From Branchiostoma lanceolatum (Eukaryota; Chordata; Leptocardii; Amphioxiformes; Branchiostomatidae), in contig NC_089729.1 in the NCBI RefSeq assembly GCF_035083965.1, positions 18,215,964-18,279,963 on the forward strand: a stretch of 64,000 nucleotides of DNA, in the 5' to 3' direction. The notes under the pieces are model-generated. The model saw nothing but the letters and a program-made list of their open reading frames with translations. It was not told the origin of the DNA and made no database searches. The translations under genes were made by a program, and so were the position numbers. Shown here one piece after another: positions 1-12,500 of the stretch (the first letter of the stretch is position 1; each line of letters opens with the position of its first letter).

Positions 1-134
1 TGACTTCGGTTGGGGAGGTAAATGGCAATGAAAGGAGAGGGTAGGGTTGTCCTAGACACAGTGGATAACAACCCACTGCCCCTATGGCCTCAAAAAGGCT
101 ATGGGACTACATTTACCTTGACAAAAAAAACCTA

Positions 135-479
135 TAATGGGGGGTGCCCTAAGATGTCACGTTTTTTTACGCGCTCAAACTCACGGCGCTCCATCGCTGG
201 TTGCCAGAGAGTGGTCAGGTTTTAATGAATGAACTTAAAACATAGTCATCTGAAGACCATACTTGGATAAGAAATGCATTCATATTGTTCATGAGCCCTT
301 CACGCTTTGCGTTAGGACTATGTCTAGCGCATCCCAGCTCATATTTTCATGGGGAATAGACTAAAATGCACTGTGCGCGCGGCTCAACGTACGTATTGAA
401 TGCGGCCAGACTCACAAAATCATTACAAAAAAATCTGTGCCATGTTAGGGCGCGTGACATCTTAGGGCACCCCCCGTTA
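135..479. mobile_element. Non-autonomous DNA transposon, TA-target family (short copy)
   Basis: Ends are inverted repeats: TAATGGGGGGTGCCCTAAGA at the left and its complement (CATCTTAGGGCACCCCCCGT) at the right, followed by TA. The interior has no coding capacity. Left and right inner halves are shared with 2694-3797 and 11114-11340. TA on both sides is compatible with a Tc1/mariner-like target, but the superfamily is not established. Confidence 0.75.
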
Positions 480-524
480 GCTATCTTTTAGCTGAACTTA
501 AAAACCTGTGAAAAAAATGCTGAC

Positions 525-3500
525 CTGATTCATTGAACCAGTGGAACCTGCCGCGACCGGTGTGCGCCATGTTCTTCAGGGCCTCTGCGGTTTTGTTGAT
601 GTTGGCATAGCGACCAGGCATGGTGCCTGAGGTAATGTTGTCATCGGCGCTGAACAGGATACAGTGTAGCTTCAGGTCATTCCCACCACACGTCTCAGCA
701 ATGTACGAACAGATTACATCCTGGGAACACAAGAAAACTGGCATATGAGTTTAAATTACAATAACTCAACAGTTGTAAACTATGCAAAGGAACTAGAAAT
801 GAGAAAATCTTGTTAATGAAACAGCATGCAGTTGTGGGGACCAATCAGCACCAAGGACAGCACTTGTAAGCAGCCAATCACCACGAACATTAAGAGTTAT
901 TGTGGCTTTTGATGACCAATCAGCACCAAGGATAAGACATTTGATAGCCAATCAGCACCAAGGTCACAGCGGCTACTCATCAATACAGAAACAGATTAAC
1001 AAAACTGTAGCAAAATAAGAAATAATTGTACATGTAATAAGTAATAAAACTTCAAAATACTGCAAAGGACCTTTGATAGTAGTCTTTTTTCTCAATCCCT
1101 GATATATGTCCACAAAAATCAGGCACTGACCTCCTCCTGATCAGGCACCCCGCTGGTGAACAGGTACACTCCCTGTGCTGCGGTGTGAAACTTCTCGTCC
1201 AGATCGTTCTCCACCGCGTACTTGTACCCTTCCAGGAAGTTCCTGCTGCCTCCGCACTCCAGGTTCAGAACCCAACTAACGACACAGAAAGAGAATCTGT
1301 TAGTCACCGCTAAAATCTTGATGAACATGAGTGTTGAGTGTTCTAACCAAATTACAAACTATATGACATTGTGCTAATGTGCAATATTCTATGTTTTGCC
1401 TAAGGCTACACCAAGTAATTTTAATGGATGACGTCCGCGCGCGCATTGATTTTGGTCTGTTCACAGAAAAAAAACAAGATATTCCACTGCCTGTGACTAT
1501 GACCAAAGAGTTCCTTTTTAATATACTATGTTTCTGCAGGCCTGCAAAATCAATGGGATATGGAAAGAAACAGGACAACAACTGCTGTTCAACTCCAACT
1601 GATTTATTCAAATTATTGCTGTTTTCCTGATGAATAAAAGAATTGTTAGTTGTTACACTGTGTTCTCTCATTCAATTTGTGTCCTAACATGTGTTGTCGA
1701 CTATTATACATGTATTTCAAATCTAGGCATCTTGTTTTTTTCGGCCCTTCTTGTTTTTTTTTGCGCTCTCGCATTAGATTAAGGGTCTCCAAAGGACGTT
1801 CTGGAAAAACCTAACCTGTAGCACACTGAAGTAGGCATTTGGCACCCCATTCTCTATTGGTTACAGAGTTAGGCAACAGGGAGAAGGTTAATATGCCTAA
1901 CACTTTCGGATTGAGTGAAAGTAATTTTGGAATGGCCACCAAAATGTCTATGTCATTTTCCTTAGAACTGAAAATTTAGTAGTCTGAGAAAAAAAATTTC
2001 AAACCTTTCCTGAACTCACCTCAAATGAATGTGTATCTCTTTTATATTGTATCTGACCCTTACCTCTTCCCTCATGACCTCAAGGAAAAGCGGCCTGCGT
2101 GCCGATTTGAGCTTATCATGAATAAACAAAGGGTCAAACAAACAAACAAACAAACAAACAAACAAACAAACAAACAAACAAACAAACAAACAAACCTCCA
2201 TGCATTCTGAAGGTTTTCAGGTGTTGGCGGCTGCAGGGATTTCTTCCAGGACTTCATCACACTTCCGAACCTGCAAGATTGGAAAGACTATATTAAAATT
2301 TGACGTCCTTGTAAATATATACTTCAATAAGGCGGCCAACAGCTAAATATGCAAGTAACTAACCAAGTTAAACATTTTTTAAGAATTTAAGATATACCAA
2401 TCCAGAAAAACTTTTGCTTTCGAAATGTAAATTTTTGTGAATGAGGAAGTACTGAACAAATTCAACAAGTAGGGAATGATGCCAATCTAGGAACCAGACT
2501 TTATGAATCTAAGTGGTGCGTACCTAAACCAGAGTTTAGGTTTAGGTTTGGACTCGAGTCCAGAGGTTTAGGATCAGGTTCGGACTTGAAAGTCCAGACT
2601 TGAACCAATGGAATATGTGTGCTACGAATATTTTTTTCCTGTTTCATGTAAAATTGCATATCGGCATATATTCTACGTGCAATTTGAAAACTATAACGGG
2701 GGGTGCCCAACCATCGGACGTTTTTTTACGCGCTGGAACTCACGGCGCTCCATTGCTGGTTGCCAGAGAGTGGTCAGGTTTTAATGAATGAATTTTGAAC
2801 ACATTCATCTAAAGACCATACTTGGACAAGAAATGTATTCATACTGTTCATGGGCCCTTCATGCTCCGCGTTACATGCGGAAGACGCTGTGAGACATTTT
2901 CACGAACGTGCCTTCTGATTTAGTGCTACGCCAGATAGTGTGCCTAACTTAGTACGCTTTGGTAATTTTGCTCTCTTCGGAAGTTGGTGATGAAGTTAGG
3001 GAAATGTAAATAAGGCTTAAAGTCTGCTATATTTTAGCTTTCTTTTGACCGGAAAATTTTGACTGTGTGCACTTCTAACGTCATGTGAGAAGGGCTATAT
3101 CTAACGCATCCCAGCTCATGTTCCCACGGGAAATAGGCTACTACGCGGCCCGACGTACATATTGAATGCGGCCCGACTTATGAAATCATTACGAAAAAAT
3201 GACACCGCTTACATCAACAATACTCCGTCTACTTATTGGGAAACATCTTCGCCATCTCTGTATTCAGTTTCGTTTTCATAGACGGTACCAATCACATGTT
3301 AGAGCGTAACAAAACTGTGCGTTGAATCGTTCCGCCACCATCGCGGCCCAAAAAAATGGCGGGAAAACAACGTCGTCAGACGACAGCAATGTTTACGTTG
3401 TTTTTCTTTGGTCGGTTTTCTTCTCAACAAACACTTAAAGACCCAAATTTTTAGTGTTTTATGAAATTATTTTTCTTATGTGTATGACAGCTGTGTGACT

Positions 3501-6500
3501 TATGTATCTGCTTGGCACAGGTCGTATATTTAGGTGCCGGGCCGTCTAGCTACGCAGTGACCCTCTACTCAGCGTTGCCATCATTATTGTCAAAATACTA
3601 CTTTTCGACAAAACAAGAAATGAATATGTACACATATGTTTTGAATGTAAATGACAATTATGTGCATGAACTTGGGTTATTTACCTTCCTTATCAGCATA
3701 GTCATTGGACACAAACACGGCGTACTTATGCAAAATAAGATCAGTAAAAAATCCGTGCGATGTTCGGAAGCGTGCGATGTTCGGGCGGCCCCCGTTAATA
3801 TGCGGAATTACATACAGTCAGTAATTAATGCAGAAGTTCAGTTATAAACACAAAACAGCAATGTCTTCATGTTTTTCCAGTGCAAATTTCACGATCTAAG
3901 GAAGCTTTAAGATGGTTTAAATAAAAAAGGAGTGTAAAAGCGAGAGATTTTTTTTCAAGTTCGGACTTGATTCCAGATGTTTAGGTTTTTTTTTTACTTG
4001 AACATAAAGGTTATGAACAGGTCCGGAACAGGTCCGGGGTTTAGGTACGCACCACTATATGTATCTAATGAAAACATAATGACATCCTTACGCCACGATG
4101 TTGAAGTAGGCCTTGTTGCCCATCTGTTCCTCTAGCAGTAGTCTGAGGGAGTGCTGAACGTGGATCAGGTAGTTAGCGTTCATGATCGACAAGTCCACCA
4201 AGATGACCACTCGGTTCTCACAAACCGTACCCCAGATCCTGCGACTACCGCTAGAGAGCCAGTCCACGCGCCTCTCGTACGTCTTGACGATGGCGCCCAG
4301 CCTCTTCTGGTAGTCGTACAGCATGGTGGGGTCCACGTGGACGTTCTTCACTGTCCCATCATGCCATTGGAACTGGGCCATGGATTTCTGGGATACAAAA
4401 TGGCGGAAATTGTTCAATGAATCAAAGAAGCATCTGATTCAGTCTTATATACTTCAAAACTTCACAGATATGGAAGTCCTGAAATTCATATAATTTTTTC
4501 AGTTCTTTTAAAAATCTAAGCATTAAGATGAAATTTACATACATGTACTTTAAAGGCAATCAAAGCAATATCAGGGCCCAAAATATTGAAATAAAAATGC
4601 TGAAATCTTTATGGAACACTGTTTAGCACATTTGCGCAATAGCTTCATTTTAAAACCACACAAAATCGTGCCGTACGATGATCCCCTTAGTTTTGTGAGC
4701 CTACAAAAACTACGACCATGATTTTCAGTGAATTCTCACATAACAACAACGTAGTATTTTTGTATCATGGACGTCGCTATACATTGTGATAGTGTTGTTT
4801 GAACTAATCATGTATAGAAATGACTAAATAAATTGACTTTCAAAATCCGATGTTCGGGCCCTAATATTGCTTGGGTTGCTATTAAATCTTGACACTGTAG
4901 TATTGTTTTTTACTTTTGCGGTTTTCACGGTGGCTCACCACTGTGAAATGATAACACCGTATGTTTTTTATGCCACAAAAATCCTGTGAAAATAAATGAT
5001 TCTACAGCAAACAGGTAAACTATGCATCAATACAATGTCACGTTACAATGTACTTTTCCGTACCTCATGAACCTGGGAAGTGACGACCTTCTTGATGACA
5101 GGGATGAACTCCTCGATGGGTGAGAAGGCGTTAGGTGACAACACCTGGTACAGGTTCAGCTTCTTACCTAGTCAAGACAAAACAGTCGAACATTCAAATT
5201 ATTCGGTACTGACTAGTGCTGCCTACGGGTTCTGTGTACCAGTACTGTACCGTAAAAATCGGTTAGGTACAGGTCCTAAATACCGGATCATGAAGTACCT
5301 GTACTGCACCGATATAAATTTACACCAACATGGGCTTATTTTGTGACTGATCTCCTAACCTCATGCAACACCAATCGTGACCAAATTGACACCTTGGACC
5401 AGCGTAACTAATATGCAACAGATCATTCAGGAAGGCTGGGAGTTTTGGTAGTAAGGCCAAGGGAGTTTGGCGGTAGGAAAACTAGTTACATGTAGTTCTT
5501 TGAATAAAGATACTGATGAGTTGTCAATAGTTTATTTAATATGTTTCTGTCAATATTGAAGAAGTTCAGAAAAATTGTTCAGGTACAGGTACAGGTTCGG
5601 ACCTAAACCTCTGTACTGTTCTAAACCTGTACCTGTACCTGATGTTACGTTTAGGTACGCAGCACTAGTACTGACTACAGCAGGCTTTATTGACACAAGA
5701 AAAGTGCAGCGACTTTCGTAGGGTCTTCTACAACAACACAAGCAAACAAACAACTGGATACAAAATAATTAACCTTAGGCTAGTAATTCAACATCTTAAT
5801 TCTAATGTATCACTTACACTTAGTCTGACTAGTAATTGTTAGATATCATTACCCTGGTTGCCAGACCTCCACGCTACACACTAACCCGTTAGGCTAGGAA
5901 AGCCTTATGGCCCCGCTACCACAGTTGGCACATGATCATGACCTCTAGCTACATGTATTGTACGGGATAGATAGTGCTGGCCAAAGGGGTTATCATCTAG
6001 CGCGGTGGGTCTGGCATCCAAGCTACTAAGTATTTGTCCAACATTCTGTAGTTTTTTCAACAGTAACTCACCTTTCAGCCCATTAGTCTTCAGCCAAACC
6101 TCGGAGGTTTTTGGCTGGAAGTTTGGAGTCTCGATGTTGAGTGGTCCGCTGTGATTGGGAGGGCGGGGCAGGAACCTGGACTGGGGAAGCTTCTCCACCT
6201 CATACGAGATCTGAAATGGCACGATCCAATTTACCAACATATCAAACGTTCAGGGCAAAACTTTTATATTTTTCATGACAAAGTTTCGAGATTTCGAGTA
6301 AACCTCTTAGTTTTCATTAAACCATACACAAACATTTACCTTCAAGTTGATGTTCATTACAATCATATCCCAGGATTCCTTGCTACACTTACCTCGTTCA
6401 TGATGCTGATGAGGGCATCTCCCATCATGCCTGTCCTCATCTCCTTGATCTTGGCGATGACGTCCTGAGCTCTCTTGGACTCCCGCAGGAGGGTACTGAT

Positions 6501-9500
6501 GTCCGTGCCTGTGTAGATTTGCTCCTACAGAAATGTAACCTCCGTTAACATTATTCCGCCGGGTTACATAAATCCGCCACCGTGAAAAACAGTGGCTTTG
6601 AGAGATCTTTAGTGCAGCACCCCTGGTATGGACAGTTTAGATATACAGGAGTGCACTATACTGGGGGACGTTCGGTTGGAGATCTGTTTGGATGCATCTT
6701 TTCAGGGTGGCGGAATTATTAGCCTGACAAATCGCGCTCCTAGCGGCCGGCCGGTCCTGTTACCGCCAGCCCCCTGGGGGTCAGTAACCTCCAGCGAAGA
6801 GCTTGACAAAATGTGTAAACAAAGGCTAGCGGAATTATGTACCCTGGTGGAATTATGTTTAGTATAGATATTATATCAAAGCTTTTATCTATTCAACTTA
6901 AAAGTTAAATCGATGAAGGTTAAACATCCGAGTGGTAAGATAATACTGTGTACAAAAGTTACTCAAGCAACTGGATTTTTAAGTTTTGTAAACGGTCAGA
7001 CTTTTCAGACAGCATCCACTTAGTCAGTGACTCAGACAAAAGACAGTGGATGCTACATGTAGCTGAAACTTTTGTATGGTAAATGTAAAAGTTTTAAATG
7101 CATAAAATTTCATATGTATCAAGCGATTAAATGCTATTTGAAAAGTCGAATAGACATCTTGATAATGCGCTGTGTAGCCATGTATAATGATTAGTCAAAC
7201 AAAATAGACTTCTGACTTCTGAGTGATATAAAAGCTGGATCATACCGTGCAGCCGGAAGCGTAACAATGGTATCTCCCCCCAGATCTCTCAGCAAGGGTT
7301 CTCAGTGTCACCTACATTGGTGGGTTGATATAGAAACAAACATTCAAACAGAAAGTCAGACATGCCGATGATATGATAAACATTACAATTCGTTACTCAA
7401 GCAACTGGATAGATTTTGCTATCAGTCAGACGTTTCAGATAGCATCAACTATCTACGGTATCCACAGTCACTGATAAAAGACAGTGGATGCTGACCGTTT
7501 ACAGAATCTATCCAGTTGTTTGAGCAACTTTTGTCTTGGTCTAATAATTATTATCCTTTAAAGACATCAAGAGCGTTTTATAAGGCTTGAAATTTGAATT
7601 TAGAAAATCTGATTTCTAGTCATTCCTACACATAGTAAGTTTCAATAACACTATACCATTACATATCAACATTAAAGGAGCAAAGATACGATATTGTTGT
7701 TGTGTGGTGAAGAATGATAGAAAATCCAAGTCCTAATAGACTTGTCCATCACAATTAACGGTTTGACCAATAAAAGGGTGACTGCATGTCCGTCAAATAT
7801 TTGCATTTTTATGTTTTGATTTTGCATTTCTACGTTTTGTCGGAGGTAGGCGGGGCTATAGTAACTGTATATTTACTCTAGGTGCGTTTAATTAAAAGAT
7901 CTCCATGCAGCTTATTTTTGTGCCGCTTTTGAGCACTTTTGATAAGAAATCCGCAGGCAGATGTGGTAAACAGTGGCATTAAATGTCAATTTCATAAAGA
8001 TTACAGCAACTAAGATATTTCCAGTTTTCAAGCCTCATAAAATGCTCTGGGTGCCTTTAACTGTCTGTGCTGACCAAACAGTTGTCAATATCTACACATG
8101 ATACATGAAAACGTCCATTTAACGTGACGATAAAAGTGAAAGGAGACTCACATTGGACATGTGATTGCTGCTGTCGTACGCAACTGTGTGGATGGGTAGC
8201 GCCCTTCCCACCATGCACTGCTCAACGTAGTTACAGAGGATCTCAGTGGTCTGGTCGGGGCTGATAAAACAATAATTACAATGTTACTAATTATATAATG
8301 ATACCATCCAATTATTGTCCTAATGTCAGCCTGATCATATCTCTCACTATCTCAGTTTCTAAATAAAGATGCAAAATAATCTGTGCAACATACATCATCA
8401 TTGGGAATTTTAAAACAAGTAACCTCCATTAATATTAACCTGCCAGGTCACATCAATCTGCAACGTGGAAAAACATAATGCACAGTTTAGATAATTATAC
8501 AGAAGACGTATTTTATTGGGGGACGTTTGGTTGGAGATTCGTTTAGACGCATCTTTTCAGGGTGGCGGAATTATGTTAGTTAAAGTTAAGATCCTCCCAC
8601 ACCATAAGGTGTATAGGGCCGTGCCCATCCCCGTTTCATAGCCCTGGGCCACACTGTGGTGCAATCACTGCAGCAGGGGGCTAGTCCACTGGCAGTGGAG
8701 TGTGTTTAACTTCCATTATGCTTCAGACGTATGTACCATTTTTATAAAGTATTTGGTATAACTCAATGCGCCTCTTGTCCAGAGGTGTCCTACCCGGGGC
8801 TTGAACTCAGGCCTTCTGGTTCCAAGTAATCAGAACCAGACGTGGTATGAGTAACAGAAGCGCAGACCACTACACCACAAGGACACCCCCCAGCGGAATT
8901 ATGTACCCTGGTGAAATTATGTTGATTGATCTGTTAAGAATTGTCTTTGTATGATTACTTCAAATACTGCTGATTCAGCAATTGGCTTATTTCACGTTGT
9001 TGAGACACCAGTAAGTCAACAACACTTCACTCACCAGTTGCCCAAGATGATAAGTAAGTAGTTGACTTTCTTGACCGTCAGGACCTTCTTCAGCGCTCTG
9101 AGTAGGTTACAGCCCCCGGTCCCCTCTCTCCTGGCCATCCACTCACGGGCCTCCTGAAGTCTGCACGGAAAACACTAAGTGAATGAGCTCAATCAAGCAA
9201 ATTCCCTTTCCATCATTTCATAGAAAGTGTCCTCATTTCAAATATTATTGAACAACCCTCCTAAAGGTACCATAAAGTTGGTATAGGTTTCTTGATTTTG
9301 TCCTGATATTGAAAAAAAGAATATATGTTTTATCTCTCTGTGTTGTTGTCATAGATTGCACTATGATTATGACTTTGTTAGAGAATTACACACTGTAATC
9401 TTTCACAACTATGCTTTAATCGGGAATTTTCAAGTAGTCCGTATCAACATGATATTTTATTTACTGATGATACCAATACTGCCCTGACTGTCATGAAAAT

Positions 9501-12500
9501 TGAAATGCTACTTACGTTCTGACATTGACATCCCTGACGTTGTCCCAGAGCGGCTGAACATCTGTGCCAAAGGACATGAAGTACAGCCCGTCCTTCGTGC
9601 TCAGCTGTTCGTCTATCAGGTGCTACAGGTGCAGAAATATACCACTCATTACCCAAAGGCCACACCATTTTAATTTCTTGGTTAACGGAATTAAAAAAAA
9701 AAAAAATGCCAGATTGGAAAATCAACAGGAAAAAACAGAATCTCAGAGGAAAATTTGTACTTTGGTGCACACAATTTCAGGGAGTGAACAGGGTCAGGTG
9801 CAAGTTTTCACCCCAGCCTTCTGTTTTCATGATTTTATTTTTGCTAAAATTTTATAAAAAAAAAAAATCTTTTAACCAAGAAATTAAATTGGTGTGGCCT
9901 AAACACTTGTAAAATTGTCGATCATCAATACATTGTAACAGGTACATACAAACTGCTATAACTACTTCTCTTCCCTCATGCAAAGCTGAATCTGTTAGAA
10001 GCAACACACAAATTAACATCTTACTACTAGGCAATTTACAAAGTAGAGGAATCTGAATTCTGAAACCATAAAATGTATCACTATTATGCTTGAGTGTGAT
10101 ATGAACTTACTACAATTTCAAATAATAGGCTATCTACAAATAAGATAAGGAAATCTTAATCATGAAATGTATTACTGTAACGGTTGACTGCACATGAACT
10201 TACCACAACTTCATCCTTGAAAGCGTTGATCCTGCCGAAAGCACAGTTTGCATCTGACGTGTCAATCAGAACGGCGACCCTGGTACCCTTCACTAGACCA
10301 AAGTGCTGGAGAAATATCACCAAAAAAAAAGTACATTAAAACATAACATGATAATATAATTACAGTTATTGAAAAAGATGCACCACAGTAAAATGCAAGA
10401 GAACTTGTCCGATATACAGATTCTGTGGAAGGGTGAACAAAGTAACATACTACTTTTTTTAAGTCTAGATAATCACTCACCCGTTTGGTCCCTTGGAGAA
10501 GCCATTTTATTCTCTTGTGGTATTGTTCAATTGCTCTGGAAGGCACATTTTCAAACAAAATTATTACGTAACAAAACATAAGATCTAGAATATTGTGACC
10601 TAACCACTGTAATTAGATGTTACTATGAGGGTATCATTAGAAAAAGGGTACAACATGACAATGCTGGCTGAGAAAGAAGTATATGGAAACATCAAATTAT
10701 TTGTAGGCAAAGTTCACTCTACACAAAAGAAAGTAAATTAAACTAAGTCTTTGAGAACTTACAAATTAAGCTTGTATTCAAACTCATTGACATCAGTTGC
10801 TTCAAACTGTAGGTGTTTCATGGGTTTCTCAGAACTCATCTTAGACTTAGGCCTAAATTGGAGAAAAAACACATACATTGACTCAGAGATACATTCGTAA
10901 TATTACGTTTCATTCAATTGCGAATGATTCAGTTCACTTACGCATTCTGTACTGATATCAAATGAGAACTCAGTTGTAATACTGCTAATGTGCTATATGC
11001 AACTATATATATAATGCTGATCAAAACATCTAAATTGGAAACTAAGTGTGGCACCAATATTTCCTCAATAAAAATCAGTCAATTTGGTTACCTCTTTTAT
11101 TGGCTTGCACATGTAACGGGGGATGCCCTAACATCGCACGTTTTTTTACGCACTAGAACTCACGGCGCTCCATCTCTGGTATGCCAGAGAGTGTTCAGGT
11201 TTTGATGAATGAATTCATCAAAAGAACATACTTGGATAAGAAATGTATTAATACTCTTCATAAGCCCTTTACGCTCCGCGTTACAAGCTGCAAATCCGTG
11301 CGATGTTAGGGCGCTTGCGATGTTAGGGCGTCCCCCGTTACAATGTAGAAGGCTTTGCAGCAACAAAGGTGCTACAATTTGGGAGACTGCAAAATCCATA
11401 TTATACAATATTGTACACCTCCAATCACCGTATAATATGAGTGTATCTATTTTAGTTCTTAAAAATATCACTGGGATCTCTTACTGAGTGACTTTCCCCT
11501 TGGTCAGTACGTCCTTTATGGTGAGGCCCTCGTGTTCGATGCTGTGGTTGATGAGCCATTCCTCTGAGGACTGCCCCTCCCCAAAACCTGCCTCCACATC
11601 CTTGGCTCTCTGTACAACAAGAAGGCAGCACACACTGCTTAATAAGGGATTATCATAATGCAAGTTGAGCCTCTTTATTTTCTATTTACTAATAGATACT
11701 CAATTATACGTGTTGATATCAGTAACTCAGAAAAAGTTTGATGCGATATGTCTTATTGCTAAATCCGAAACAAGAAATATGTTTTCCTCTTTTGTCAAAA
11801 TGAGACATTGCAAACCAGGAAATAAAGTCTCCTTACTATACTTTGATAAGCAGTATAGCTTTTCTGTTGAAATTATTGACTAATTACTGACCATGAGATT
11901 TTTGGTATGCTCCACTTTAGTAATGAACATGTCGTTGGACAGCGGGTACGCCGCCGGCGGGATGTCGATGTCCCGCCACTCCGGCCGCTTCCTGCTCTCC
12001 GTGATGAAGGTCTCGTCTGGTTGGCTGGAGGCATCTTGGAGACGCCGTAAAGTTTCCCCCTCATCGGACGAGGTCTCTTCTTCCGCTAGTGAACTGGTAT
12101 TACAGGAAAGGAGTGCATTTATGAAATGAAAGTGTACATCAATTAACAAATGATAGTAGCAGTAGGCATTCTTCCATCTAGTGATACCTGTATGTATAAT
12201 CATACAAATATGTATAATCATACAAGTATGTATAATCATACAAGTATGTATAATAATACAAGTATGTATAATCATACAAGTATGTATAATCATAAAAGTA
12301 TGTATAATCATACAAGTATGTATAATCATACAAGTATGTATAATCACACAAGTATGTATAATCATACAAGTATGTGTAATCATACAAGTATGTATAATCA
12401 TACAAGTATGTATAATCATACAAGTATGTATTTTCATAGTCCAGTCAAGAAGGCCTTTTCTGTTCATCTTATCTTTTGTATACAATTCTAAGTGGTAATG

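Noticed and set aside
3512..3847. 111-codon ORF inside the TA-family transposon as a transposase
   Set aside because: No transposase motif (no DDE/D pattern), and the ORF runs past the element's right end.
12150..12498. Long repetitive ORFs in several frames on both strands (MYNHTS, IIIQVC, YDYTYL repeats)
   Set aside because: They are produced by an 18-bp minisatellite whose unit is a multiple of three; no start context, splice or family support.
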